Shown one piece after another: positions 1-8,326 of a stretch of 64,000 nt of DNA. Source of the stretch: Pseudomonas hefeiensis (GTDB lineage: Bacteria > Pseudomonadota > Gammaproteobacteria > Pseudomonadales > Pseudomonadaceae); the NCBI RefSeq assembly GCF_030687835.1, contig NZ_CP117449.1, positions 2,914,001-2,978,000 on the forward strand, given 5' to 3'. The position numbers and the translations under genes are program-made. The notes under the pieces are model-generated. The model saw nothing but the letters and a program-made list of their open reading frames with translations, was not told the origin of the DNA and did not search any database. Every line of letters begins with the position of its first letter. Position 1 is the first letter of the stretch.

Positions 1-1
1 G

Positions 2-208
2 AATCTGGTGCCGCTGGAAAACCTCGGTCTCTTGCTCGGTGTCGAGCGATTGATGAAATGCCGATCACTGACCAACGTGATCGGCAACAGCCTGGCGTGT
101 GTGGTGATCTCGGCCTGGAGTGGTGCGCTGGACCGCCTGGCCCTGCGCGAGGCGCTGATGCCCCGGAGGAAAACGGCGCTTCCCGACGCTGTCGCAGGGA
201 AGCGCTAG
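2..208 (+). CDS. dctA: C4-dicarboxylate/cation symporter, C-terminal end (partial)
   Basis: Only the last 68 or so codons are present; the gene enters from beyond the left edge and stops at TAG 206-208. The residues NLGLLLGVERLMKCRSLTN, followed by VIGNSLACVVISAW, match the C-terminal end of DctA-type Na+/H+:dicarboxylate symporters (SLC1/DAACS family), where this segment carries the conserved R-xxxN-xxGN pattern in the last membrane helices. These proteins import succinate, fumarate, malate or aspartate through the inner membrane. The gene converges on the lyase at 212 with only three bases between stops. Gene-level identity (dctA versus another DAACS carrier) is inferred from this short tail. 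Confidence 0.7.
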   Translation, partial: NLVPLENLGLLLGVERLMKCRSLTNVIGNSLACVVISAWSGALDRLALREALMPRRKTALPDAVAGKR

Positions 209-211
209 GGC

Positions 212-1807
212 TCAGTTCTTCAGTAGGGCGCCAAAGGCATTGCCCAGGGTGGTCTCGGCCTTCGCCAGCCGGTCACGGCGACCATTGGCCCAGTGCTGAT
301 CACCGGCCAGCGCGTCGTTCGCTTCCTTGAGCATGCGCTTGACCTCAGCCGGTTGCGGGCCGCCCGTGCCGACGCGGGTCTTGACCATGTTCTGCGGCGA
401 CAAAGTGGCCCGGAAAGCCGACTCACTCAGCGGCAGGGTGCGGGTCTTCCAGTTGTACTTCTGCGCTGCTTTGGTGAACAGTTGCTGCGCCTCGGCGTAG
501 GGGAAGTTGGCCGGCACAAAACCTTCCTTGCGCGCATGACCAACCACCATCGAGGCGAAACTGTGACCGATGCGGAAGGGCACCTTGTGCTCACGCTCCA
601 GGGTGTCGGCCAGCTCCATCGAGGTGGTCCATTCGCCTTCCAGCTCCTCCAGCGCACGCTGCGGATTGACCACCAGCGCATCCAGGACCTGGCGCGTGCG
701 GACGAACATCTGCTGCGCATTATCGAACAGCCCGAGCGCATCGAAGGCGAACTTGTAGTCAGTCATCCCGGTGGTCACGTTGTGCGCACGCAGGGTGACG
801 GTCTGGGCAAGCCCCACCACATCGGTGGCCGATTCCCGCGCGCGCATGATCAGGCCCGGGTTGCGCTTCTGCGGCATGGCGCTGCTGGTGTAGGTGGCGC
901 CTTCCTCAAGCAGCAGCCAGGGGCGAATCTGATGATATTGCGTATGGATGTCGCCCAGCATCGCGCCGACACGGATCGCTGAAGACGAGGCGATCCCGGC
1001 CGCCTCGATGGGGATGTCATAGGTCGAGACCTGTCCGGCATCCAGCGAATTTTCGCGCACACCATCGAAACCTAGCAGTTCGGCCAGGCGCTCACGGTTG
1101 AGCGGCCAGCCGGAATTGGCCAGCACCGCCGTACCCATAGGGCTGAGATTCAGACGCTCGTACAGCTCGCGAATACGCTGGGCGTCGCGCTCGAACGCGG
1201 CCTCGTAGGCCAGCAGGTAATGGGCGTAGGTGATCGGCTGCGCCTGCACGCCATTGGTGTAGGCGGGGATCAGTGTGTCGACGTTATCCTTCGCCAGCTT
1301 CAGCAGTTGCGCGCGGGTGTCATTCATCGCATCGGTGTAATCGAGCAGTTGGCTGCGCAAGGTCGCGAGGCGGTAGGTGGCGTACATGTCCTGGCGACTG
1401 CGGCCGGAGTGGATCAGCGAGGCCTGCGGGCCGATCTTGTCGATCATGATGCGCTCGATCTGTAGCACGTCGCTGGGCTTCTTGCCGTCGGGTTTGCCGG
1501 CCTGATCAATCACGTACTCAACGCCGCGGGCGATCTCTTGCCCCTGCTGACGGCTGACGATGTCTTCTTCGGTCAGCATGACGATGGACGCTTTGTTGAT
1601 CCGGTTGACCCAGGCGAACTGGTTGTCGTGTTTGCTGGGCTTGGCAGCGGCACGATCGACCGTCGCGCCAATCTTCGCCGCCTCGGCCGCGCATTCAGCC
1701 GTGGTGCGGCAGGGCAGGTCGGCAGTGTCTGCCGCCTGTGCGCTCAGATGGGTGGTGGCCAGGGCGAACGCCACGGCCAGGGACAGCAGTGTCTTTTGCA
1801 AAGTCAT
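212..1807 (-). CDS. Argininosuccinate lyase-family enzyme with signal peptide (probably periplasmic)
   Basis: A 531-residue member of the fumarase/aspartase/argininosuccinate lyase superfamily. The superfamily signature SSAMPQKRNP is at residues 308-317, HSGRSRQD (compare HTGRSRND in ArgH) at 133-140, and an ArgH-like PAYTNGVQAQP segment near 181. Unlike cytosolic ArgH it starts with a clear Sec signal peptide (hydrophobic core about residues 6-20, likely cleavage after AQA at 25). I chose the ATG at 1807 because the peptide begins there; the frame is open further upstream without meaning. Enzymes of this family release fumarate from an N- or O-succinyl adduct. With an OprD porin upstream and a DctA-type carrier downstream, an outer-membrane to periplasm to cytoplasm route for an aminodicarboxylate is plausible (inference). 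The substrate is unknown. Confidence 0.8.
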   Translation of the reverse strand: MTLQKTLLSLAVAFALATTHLSAQAADTADLPCRTTAECAAEAAKIGATVDRAAAKPSKHDNQFAWVNRINKASIVMLTEEDIVSRQQGQEIARGVEYVIDQAGKPDGKKPSDVLQIERIMIDKIGPQASLIHSGRSRQDMYATYRLATLRSQLLDYTDAMNDTRAQLLKLAKDNVDTLIPAYTNGVQAQPITYAHYLLAYEAAFERDAQRIRELYERLNLSPMGTAVLANSGWPLNRERLAELLGFDGVRENSLDAGQVSTYDIPIEAAGIASSSAIRVGAMLGDIHTQYHQIRPWLLLEEGATYTSSAMPQKRNPGLIMRARESATDVVGLAQTVTLRAHNVTTGMTDYKFAFDALGLFDNAQQMFVRTRQVLDALVVNPQRALEELEGEWTTSMELADTLEREHKVPFRIGHSFASMVVGHARKEGFVPANFPYAEAQQLFTKAAQKYNWKTRTLPLSESAFRATLSPQNMVKTRVGTGGPQPAEVKRMLKEANDALAGDQHWANGRRDRLAKAETTLGNAFGALLKN

Positions 1808-1868
1808 GATGAATATCCTGTTCAGCAAACCGTTGCCCGCTCGGGCAACGGTACGGTGTGGGCGGGCG

Positions 1869-3110
1869 TTAGAGCAGCGACAAGGTGTAGCTGAGGATGA
1901 AGCGGGTCTGATCGATGTCATTGCCCGTGCTTCGGTAGGTGCCGTTGCGCAGCTTCACGCCGAAGTTCTTCAGAGCGCCTTGCTGGAACACGTAGCCGAT
2001 GTCGGTATTGCGTTCCCACTCACGGCCGTCGCGTCCGCCAGGGCCGTCGAAGTCGTCGCCCCGTACATAGCGGGTCATGAAGCTCAACCCAGGCAGGCCC
2101 AAGGCCGCGAAGTCGTAGTCGTAGCGCAACTGCCAGGACTTCTCGCCGGGGCTGGCGAAGTCCGGCGAGATCATCACGTAGTTCACCAGATACGAATTGG
2201 TGCCATTGATATGCGGAAAACCCGTCTCGCCACTCATCTTCTGGTACGCCGCACCGAACGCGTGACCGCCCAGCTCATAGGTGAACTTGGCGCCAAAGGC
2301 ATCGTTGTCGACGTTGGTGTTCCCAGCCTCGGTGGAACGGGCGAAGCGCAGATCGCTCTTGAACGCCTGGTCCTCGCCCAGCGCCAGCACGTGCGCCAGG
2401 TTGAAGATGTGCTGCTTGTAGTTCTGATCCAGATGGGCGTAGTGATAGCCCGTGGTCAGTTTGGGCGTCCAACGATAGCTGGCGCTGGCAAAATCGAACT
2501 GGTCGCTGGCCTGACCGCCTCTGATGCCTTTGCCGGCCACCAGCATGTCCTCATTGGCGGCGGAGTTGCGCAGGCTGTTCTGGGTCAGGCGACCGGCGTT
2601 CAGCGTCAGCCCTTTGATTTCCCGCGACGTCAGCATCCCGCCGCGAAAGGTTTGCGGCAGCAGGCGTGAATCGTTGGGCAGCACGGTCGGAAGCTTCGGC
2701 ACCAAAGTCCCGGCGAACAGCGTGGTTTTCGAATAACGCGCCTTGGCTGTGACGCCCAACTGGCTGTACTCATCCGGGGCCTTGTCATCGCCGACCGGCA
2801 ACAGACCGGAGTTCTGTCGGTCCGGCCCCGAGTCGAGCTTTACCCCCAGCAGGCCAATCGCATCGATACCAAACCCCACCGGCCCTTCGGTAAATCCGGA
2901 CTGGTAATTGAATAGAAAGCCCTGCGCCCATTCTTCGCGTTTCGACTGGTTAGCGTCTTCCTGTCGGTAATCGGCGTTGAAGTAGAAATTGCGCAGCTCC
3001 AGCGATGCCTTGCTGTCCGCAAGAAAGTCGGCCATGACCACACCCGGCAAACCCGCGCCCAGCGCAGCGGCCGCAATTGCCGCGGCGAGCGGCTTCGGTG
3101 ACCTGTGCAT
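1869..3110 (-). CDS. OprD-family outer membrane porin
   Basis: A 413-residue protein starting at the ATG at 3108-3110, preceded by an AGGAG seven bases upstream. A signal peptide (HRSPKPLAAAIAAAALGAG...VVMA) is followed by the OprD-family N-terminus ADFLADSKASLELRNFYFNADYR. Typical OprD features follow: EEWAQGF, a GFGIDAIGLLGVKLDSG segment, many amphipathic strands, and a C-terminus ending in SYTLSLL with the terminal hydrophobic residue used for BAM targeting. OprD porins are 18-stranded channels specific for carboxylated small molecules and basic amino acids. It lies 61 bp upstream of the exported lyase on the same strand, so co-transcription and a shared substrate are likely. Confidence 0.92.
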   Translation of the reverse strand: MHRSPKPLAAAIAAAALGAGLPGVVMADFLADSKASLELRNFYFNADYRQEDANQSKREEWAQGFLFNYQSGFTEGPVGFGIDAIGLLGVKLDSGPDRQNSGLLPVGDDKAPDEYSQLGVTAKARYSKTTLFAGTLVPKLPTVLPNDSRLLPQTFRGGMLTSREIKGLTLNAGRLTQNSLRNSAANEDMLVAGKGIRGGQASDQFDFASASYRWTPKLTTGYHYAHLDQNYKQHIFNLAHVLALGEDQAFKSDLRFARSTEAGNTNVDNDAFGAKFTYELGGHAFGAAYQKMSGETGFPHINGTNSYLVNYVMISPDFASPGEKSWQLRYDYDFAALGLPGLSFMTRYVRGDDFDGPGGRDGREWERNTDIGYVFQQGALKNFGVKLRNGTYRSTGNDIDQTRFILSYTLSLL

Positions 3111-3314
3111 TGATGTCTCCTGATTATTTTTATTGGAGGTGGACGCCGCCGACACAAGGCCACGCAGCGTCCGGGCGAATGCTAGTCACCGGTGCAAGGG
3201 AATTGAAAATATATGTTATGTACTGAGTTCAGATGTTTTGCGTATGGCTTGGGCGAATGGGCGTTTTTTGGCGGGGTACTTGCTGGACCCATTGTTTATT
3301 GGTCGTTGAATAAC

Positions 3315-3407
3315 GAATAGGTCGACTGCGACAGCAGCGCAGTGCTCCATGAACAGCGCCTTAGCGGCAACGATGATGCGTTCTCTGGGCGGCAGTTGGG
3401 GAATCAT
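3315..3407 (-). pseudogene. Fragment of a TetR-family regulator (N-terminal helix only)
   Basis: On the minus strand this stretch reads PPRERIIVAAKALFMEHC and then AAVAVDLF, which resembles the start of a TetR DNA-binding domain (R-x-R-I-x-x-A-A-x-x-L-F). The match ends before the recognition helix and the continuing frame has no family resemblance. It lies in the 419-bp gap between the porin and CifR. It could be the remains of a lost regulator, or chance. The rest of the gap (3111-3314, 3408-3529) shows no gene that I can support. Confidence 0.35.
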
Positions 3408-3529
3408 CTCTAGAAGATAAACCCATCCGAGGGTTGATCCTGTTTGATGCGAAGGGCTTCGAATTGCCAAAAGCAGCTGTTCGTGACCGGCAGGAATCGG
3501 CCATCAACAGGCCAAGATCTCCTTTCGTC

Positions 3530-4222
3530 TCATTGGCTCGATGTCGATGCGTTTGCTGGGAGCGGGGGGTCGCTGTTTTCTGCCGTTTTGCCTGAACCAA
3601 TAGTCGGACGACCGATACACCACGCATCCCATAGCGTCATGATTTGCGTCACCGCGTCATCTATCTGTTTGAGGGGCACGCCGTCTCGGGCCAGTACCGA
3701 AATCCCCAACAGAAAGCTGTCAAACACCGTGGCCAATGTCTCGGGCACGACCGTGGTTGGTAGCTCCCCGGATGCGATAGCGCGTTCGACACACGCCACC
3801 ATCCCTGCACGGTTCAAGGATCTGGCGTCAGCCAGCGGCTGCGAGATGGCTTTGCTTTCATCCGTGCAGGCACTCAGCAGACCCAGCGCCACCAGGCATC
3901 CTGTCGGGTGGTCGGGCTCGCACTGCATTTTTGCGGAGCGCCGCAGCGTGAGTTCGATCGACTCTCTCGGGGGGAGTGTGGTGTCAAACAGACTATCGGT
4001 CACCCGGCCATGGGTGTTCAGATAACGCTCCATCACCTCATTGAACAGCGCCTGCTTTGAGCCGAATGCAGCGTAGAAGCTGGGTGCGGTGATGCCGCCG
4101 CCAATATTTGCCTTGAGCTGGCTGAGTGATGTTGCGTCGTAGCCGTGCTCCCAGAACAAATGCATCGCCTGAGTAATCGCCACGCCACGGTCAAAGGTGC
4201 GTGGGCGTCCCATCTGTGCCAT
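3530..4222 (-). CDS. cifR: TetR-family repressor, CifR-like
   Basis: A 230-residue TetR/AcrR regulator. The N-terminal HTH runs over about residues 5-55 (GRPRTFDRGVAITQAMHLFW, then YDATSLSQL, PSFYAAFGSKQALFNEV). The start ATG at 4220-4222 follows a strong AAAGGAGGT. It is divergent from an MFS gene that is followed by a Cif epoxide hydrolase, the same neighbourhood as CifR in P. aeruginosa, where the repressor releases DNA on binding epoxides. The C-terminal ligand domain contains CEPDHPTGCLVALGLLSACTDES; a Cys-rich PxGC motif of this kind is common in this TetR subgroup. The name is inferred mainly from synteny. Confidence 0.75.
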   Translation of the reverse strand: MAQMGRPRTFDRGVAITQAMHLFWEHGYDATSLSQLKANIGGGITAPSFYAAFGSKQALFNEVMERYLNTHGRVTDSLFDTTLPPRESIELTLRRSAKMQCEPDHPTGCLVALGLLSACTDESKAISQPLADARSLNRAGMVACVERAIASGELPTTVVPETLATVFDSFLLGISVLARDGVPLKQIDDAVTQIMTLWDAWCIGRPTIGSGKTAENSDPPLPANASTSSQ

Positions 4223-4252
4223 GTGAACCTCCTTTCGATCAATTAAATACTA

Positions 4253-4316
4253 ATCGATATATAAGTCGTTGACTAGATCGCGGCACACCTCCATATTGTA
4301 CCGATCGATATATATG
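4253..4316. promoter_or_regulatory. Two ATCGATATATA direct repeats, probable CifR operators
   Basis: The 105-bp divergent gap between cifR and the MFS gene holds ATCGATATATAAG at 4253-4265 and ATCGATATATATG at 4304-4316, 51 bp apart and in the same orientation. Each contains the partly self-complementary core ATCGATAT. The placement between a TetR gene and its presumed target suggests operator sites. This assignment is inference. Confidence 0.5.
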
Positions 4317-4327
4317 TGGGATAGCAA

Positions 4328-5533
4328 ATGACTACAGATGAGCGACAGAGCGCAAAACTTCCGCTTGGGGCATTACTTGCACTGGCCATGACGGGTTTCA
4401 TTTGCATTGTCACCGAGACCTTGCCAGCGGGCTTGCTGCCCGGAATTGGCAGTGGGCTGGGTGTCTCTGCGTCTCTGGCCGGACAGATGGTGACTGTCTA
4501 TGCATTGGGGTCATTGCTGGCAGCAATCCCGCTGACCATTGCCACGCAAAGCTGGCGTCGTAGAACGGTACTGCTGGTGACCATTGTCGGTTTCCTGGCA
4601 TTCAACTCCCTCACGGCGCTGTCTTCCGATTACTGGCTGACGCTGATTGCACGGTTTTTCGCCGGGGTTTCAGCGGGGCTGGCCTGGAGCCTTATCGCGG
4701 GTTACGCACGGCGCATGGTCGCCCCTCATTTGCAGGGGCGCGCATTGGCGGTGGCGATGGTGGGTACGCCCATCGCGTTGTCGTTGGGTGTGCCCATGGG
4801 AACCTGGCTGGGTGGATTCATGGGCTGGCGCCTGGCCTTTGGATTGATGTCCGGCATGACCCTGGTATTGATCGTTTGGGTGCTGATCAAAGTGCCGGAT
4901 TATCCAGGCCAATCATCCTCACAGCGCATGCCGTTACGTCAGGTGTTTTTCACCCCAGGCGTCCGCTCGGTATTGGCTGTCGTCTTCACCTGGATGCTGG
5001 CCCACAACATTCTTTACACCTATGTCGCGCCCTTCGTTTCCAAGGCTGGGCTGAACAGTCACGTCGATTTGGTATTGCTCACATTTGGTGTCGCGGCACT
5101 GGCAGGCATCTGGCTCACGGGTCGGTTGGTTGATCGGCACCTGCGAACAACCGTGCTGGCCAGCCTTGCAACATTCTCAGCGGTTTCGATTTTCCTCGGA
5201 ATGTTCTCAGGCTCCGTCACGGCCATTTACGTGGGTGTCTTCATTTGGGGACTGACCTTTGGTGGCGCGGCCACCCTGCTGCAAACAGCACTTGCCGACG
5301 CAGCAGGTAAGGGCGCTGACGTTGCGCTCTCCATGAACGTCGTGGTCTGGAACAGCGCTATTGCCGGCGGTGGACTGCTGGGTGGCGTGTTACTCGGCCA
5401 ATGGGGAACGAGTGCATTTCCGGGCGTGTTGCTGGCGTTGCTATTGATCAGCCTGGCCATTGCATTTCGGGCACGGGCGCATGGTTTTCCGCAAGGTCAA
5501 CGGCACACCACCCAGGCGCTCCACGGTCATTGA
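4328..5533 (+). CDS. MFS transporter of the cif locus (DHA1-type)
   Basis: A 401-residue major facilitator protein with about 12 hydrophobic segments. The N-terminus has the TETLPAGLLP motif usual in AraJ/NepI/YdhP-like drug:H+ antiporters. A charged cytoplasmic loop after helix 2 (SWRRRTVLLVT) corresponds to motif A, and a second half-repeat has GRLVDRHLRTTVL. It is divergent from the cifR-like gene and 61 bp upstream of the Cif-like hydrolase, matching the P. aeruginosa cif operon, which also has an MFS gene. Substrate unknown; efflux of the epoxide or its product is a reasonable guess. Confidence 0.85.
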   Translation: MTTDERQSAKLPLGALLALAMTGFICIVTETLPAGLLPGIGSGLGVSASLAGQMVTVYALGSLLAAIPLTIATQSWRRRTVLLVTIVGFLAFNSLTALSSDYWLTLIARFFAGVSAGLAWSLIAGYARRMVAPHLQGRALAVAMVGTPIALSLGVPMGTWLGGFMGWRLAFGLMSGMTLVLIVWVLIKVPDYPGQSSSQRMPLRQVFFTPGVRSVLAVVFTWMLAHNILYTYVAPFVSKAGLNSHVDLVLLTFGVAALAGIWLTGRLVDRHLRTTVLASLATFSAVSIFLGMFSGSVTAIYVGVFIWGLTFGGAATLLQTALADAAGKGADVALSMNVVVWNSAIAGGGLLGGVLLGQWGTSAFPGVLLALLLISLAIAFRARAHGFPQGQRHTTQALHGH

Positions 5534-5594
5534 TCGGGGATAGCACGCCTTCGCATGGTCGTAATTTTCAGTCATAACTCGATGGATAAATAAA

Positions 5595-6545
5595 ATGAAA
5601 AAGCGCATTAGATTGGCCCTCGCCACAGTCGCAATCACCCTGGCTTTGCCATGCTTGGCTCAAGCGGCAGAGTTTCCTGTTCCAGCGGGATTCAAGAGTG
5701 AATTCAAAACCATAGACGGCGTCAGACTCCACTATGTGAAGGGCGGTTCCGGGCCTTTGGTTTACCTGGTCCACGGATTTGGTCAAGCCTGGTATGAGTG
5801 GCACAGCTTGATGCCCGAACTCGCGAAGACTCACACCGTAGTTGCGGTGGATTTACCGGGCCTGGGCGAGTCGGAACCGCCCAAGACCAGTTACACCGGC
5901 ACTGACGTCTCGAAATATCTGTTCGCCCTCGCGACACAGCTAAGCGGCAATCAGCCGTTTGACTTGGTTGCGCATGACATCGGTATCTGGAACACCTATC
6001 CCATGGCAGTAACCCACCAAAGCCAGATAAGGAAACTGGTGTACATGGAGGCACCGATTCCCGACAAGCGCATGTACGATTTCCCGGCATTCTCACCACA
6101 GGGTGAGTCACTGGTCTGGCATTTCAGCTTCTTTGCCGCTGGCAACCAATTGGCCGAAAGGTTGATCACTGGGCATGAAAAGTTGTTCCTCTCGCACTTC
6201 ATCAAAGAACACGCTACCAACAAGGATGCCTTTACGCCTGAGCTGCTCGATCTTTACGCCAAGTCATACGCCAAGCCTCATACGCTGAACGCGTCGTTTG
6301 AATACTACCGAGCGCTTAACCACTCGATCACTGAAAACGTCGAGCTGTCGAAGACTTCCCTGAACATGCCCGTGCTGGCAATCGGCGGTGGAGGGCACGG
6401 CGGAATGGGGCAATTTCAAGTGGATCAGATGAAACAGTACGCGACCGATGTACAAGGCCAAGTCTTGCCCAATTGTGGGCATTGGTTGCCGGAGGAGTGC
6501 TCCGCTGAATTGAACCCTCTGGTGGTCAAGTTCTTGAATAACTGA
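5595..6545 (+). CDS. cif: Cif-like secreted epoxide hydrolase
   Basis: A 316-residue alpha/beta hydrolase closely resembling P. aeruginosa Cif (CFTR inhibitory factor). A signal peptide spans residues 1-25 (cleavage near AQAA). [11 protein letters not shown] at 60-70 forms the oxyanion region. The nucleophile is Asp128 in VAHDIGIW, the epoxide-hydrolase version of the elbow, with Glu152 (YMEAPIP), His176 (VWHFSFF), Tyr238 (FEYYRA) and His296 (CGHWLPEE) at the positions known for Cif. Cys294 and Cys302 match the Cif disulfide. The His/Tyr pair instead of two tyrosines is the Cif hallmark. The protein is exported and opens epoxide rings. All key residues are intact. Confidence 0.93.
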   Translation: MKKRIRLALATVAITLALPCLAQAAEFPVPAGFKSEFKTIDGVRLHYVKGGSGPLVYLVHGFGQAWYEWHSLMPELAKTHTVVAVDLPGLGESEPPKTSYTGTDVSKYLFALATQLSGNQPFDLVAHDIGIWNTYPMAVTHQSQIRKLVYMEAPIPDKRMYDFPAFSPQGESLVWHFSFFAAGNQLAERLITGHEKLFLSHFIKEHATNKDAFTPELLDLYAKSYAKPHTLNASFEYYRALNHSITENVELSKTSLNMPVLAIGGGGHGGMGQFQVDQMKQYATDVQGQVLPNCGHWLPEECSAELNPLVVKFLNN

Positions 6546-6551
6546 CGAATG

Positions 6552-6659
6552 CCCTTCGCGCTCGGCCAGTTCGCGGTCGACCATCAGGCCCAGACGCTCA
6601 TTGAAGCCGAGGTCGTTGATGTCCGGTGTGACGCGCTGCTCGCCAAGCGCTTTGATTGT
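6552..6659 (-). pseudogene. Remnant of IS21-family helper ATPase gene istB
   Basis: The minus strand reads TIKALGEQRVTPDINDLGF followed by NERLGLMVDRELAERE. This is the typical start of IstB, whose N-terminal region reads like KALxEQ...PDI..LGFEERLGLLVDREMTER. The frame continues no further into recognisable IstB sequence. Only some 36 codons remain, without terminal repeats or istA. It marks a decayed insertion between cif and the nucleotidyltransferase gene. Confidence 0.6.
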
Positions 6660-6699
6660 CCAATAAGTTGCTTCGCCGGCATACTCCGAGCGTTTCGAT

Positions 6700-7266
6700 T
6701 CAACTTTGGGTTTCTACGATCCTGAGCCAAGGCCAGCGAGCCTGATAACTTTTCACCTTCTGATCGAACAGGTCTGGCTTGGGATTCTTTGGGTTGATGC
6801 GAAGGAGTCCTTGCTCGGTGTCGGTCAGGCCGTTGGGAGCATAGACTTCGCCAGTTTCAACATCCAAACCAATGCAGGTACCGGAAACCAGGTAGCGATC
6901 AATTCCGTCTTTAGCCGACTGAAGCTGGGGATAGTCCGCACCAAACCGCTGGCGGTACCACAGGTGAACGCGAGCCTGATTCTTGATCTCAACGTTCACT
7001 TCGAGGTCTTGGAAGAGACGCTGAGCTGCGTTGATGACCTCATTCTCAGCGTCCCAAGACAGATTACTGTCGAAGTAAAAAACGTCGTAATCCTTCACCC
7101 CCCAAGCTGGCGGCAGTTGTGACTGATGATTCCAGACGGCTTGGAACAGGCAGCCTGCAGTGAGCATGCATTGATTCAAACCGAGTGAAGGTAAGCGCGA
7201 GGTGATTTCAGCGTTTATTGGATTGGCCATGGCTATCCTGACCAACCTTTCGACAGTTAACGTCAT
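6700..7266 (-). CDS. Nucleotidyltransferase-family protein (DUF925-like)
   Basis: A 188-residue protein resembling the DUF925 nucleotidyltransferase-like family. LTAGCLFQAVWN near residue 36 takes the place of the usual G-S motif, and WGVKDYDVFYFD near 55-66 carries the paired acidic residues. The C-terminal half has GADYPQLQSAKDGIDRYLVS and a conserved GLDVETGEVYAPNGL segment. These small proteins are widespread and uncharacterised. The gene stands alone and is divergent from nothing obvious; its upstream gap to the NYN gene is about 120 bp. Start ATG at 7266 is the longest option; an internal methionine at residue 13 is possible. Confidence 0.75.
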   Translation of the reverse strand: MTLTVERLVRIAMANPINAEITSRLPSLGLNQCMLTAGCLFQAVWNHQSQLPPAWGVKDYDVFYFDSNLSWDAENEVINAAQRLFQDLEVNVEIKNQARVHLWYRQRFGADYPQLQSAKDGIDRYLVSGTCIGLDVETGEVYAPNGLTDTEQGLLRINPKNPKPDLFDQKVKSYQARWPWLRIVETQS

Positions 7267-7387
7267 TTTCGTCCCTTTGGAATCGATATAGTCCTGGCGA
7301 CCGGCAATACATCATAGTTTTGTAAAATTTCTCCAAAGACAGCGTTTTCACACCCTATGGGCCAAGAGCGGTCGTCGGTGACGGGGG

Positions 7388-8197
7388 CTACAAACCGGGC
7401 TGTCGATGCCGGGCATAGAGTACTGAACCACCCACTCCAGACGTTCCTCTAGTTTGTAGTTCAAACGTATCCGGATATCCCTTGATTAACTCACTGAGTT
7501 TTTTATAACCATGGGTGCGAGGGTCGAATTCAGGTCTCAATTTGCTGATGTTGGTGCCCAGCGCACCCAGGTGAACCCAGCCATCCTCGTCGGCAATGTC
7601 ATCCAAGATCTTCGCAATGAAACTTACGGGTGCCTTGGGCAGTTTTTTTGCCTCGGGCGCACTGGCGACATTGACGGTCTCAATTTCGGCGGGTGACTCG
7701 GGTTCGGGTCGATCATGTCCATTGCTTGAAGCGCCAAGCACTTCACCGCGCAGCAATTCGGTATAGATGAACTTGTCGCAGGCCGATACGAACGGTCTCG
7801 GGGTTTTTTCTTCACCAAACCCATAGACCGTCAAACCTTCTTCTCGTAACCGCGATGCGAGTCGGGTGAAGTCACTGTCGCTCGAGACCAGGCAGAAACC
7901 ATCGAAGCGGCGGGTGTACAGCAGGTCCATTGCGTCGATGATCAACGCACTGTCTGTTGCGTTCTTACCTTTGGTATACGCGAACTGTTGAATAGGCTGA
8001 ATCGAATGGTCGAGCAGCACCTTTTTCCATCCGCCCAACTGAGGGCCAGTCCAGTCGCCATAGATCCGCTTGACGTTGGCGACACCATACTTGGCGATTT
8101 CTTCGAATAAACCTTCAACAATTGCCGCGGCGGCGTTGTCGGCGTCGATTAACACTGCCAAGTGTTTTTGCGTGACGGTGGGTGCGTGGATGGCCAT
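7388..8197 (-). CDS. NYN-domain protein with C-terminal OST-HTH/LOTUS domain
   Basis: A 269-residue protein from the ATG at 8195-8197 (GAGGA upstream). The N-terminal half is a NYN (LabA/DUF88-like, PIN-fold) domain: HLAVLIDADN at 12-21, a KRIYGDW segment, DSALIIDAMDLLY and LVSSDSDFTRLASRLRE, giving the set of acidic residues expected in these putative RNases. The last third (SFIAKILDDIADEDGWVHL, followed by LGTNISKLRPEFDPRTHGYK) is an OST-HTH/LOTUS domain, which in other proteins binds RNA, including G-rich RNA. The pairing points to an RNA-cleaving or RNA-binding role. The reading frame is open upstream of 8197 but that part looks non-coding. Confidence 0.85.
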   Translation of the reverse strand: MAIHAPTVTQKHLAVLIDADNAAAAIVEGLFEEIAKYGVANVKRIYGDWTGPQLGGWKKVLLDHSIQPIQQFAYTKGKNATDSALIIDAMDLLYTRRFDGFCLVSSDSDFTRLASRLREEGLTVYGFGEEKTPRPFVSACDKFIYTELLRGEVLGASSNGHDRPEPESPAEIETVNVASAPEAKKLPKAPVSFIAKILDDIADEDGWVHLGALGTNISKLRPEFDPRTHGYKKLSELIKGYPDTFELQTRGTSGVGGSVLYARHRQPGL

Positions 8198-8326
8198 AGG
8201 TCGTCCTCGAGTTGAGGACTTAAACATACCGTTAAAGCAACGACGAACAAAAGGGGCACCGCTGCCAGAGGGCATGAAACAGTGGGCGGCTGCGTTGATG
8301 AGTTTGAAGTTCGATAGGGGTAAGAA

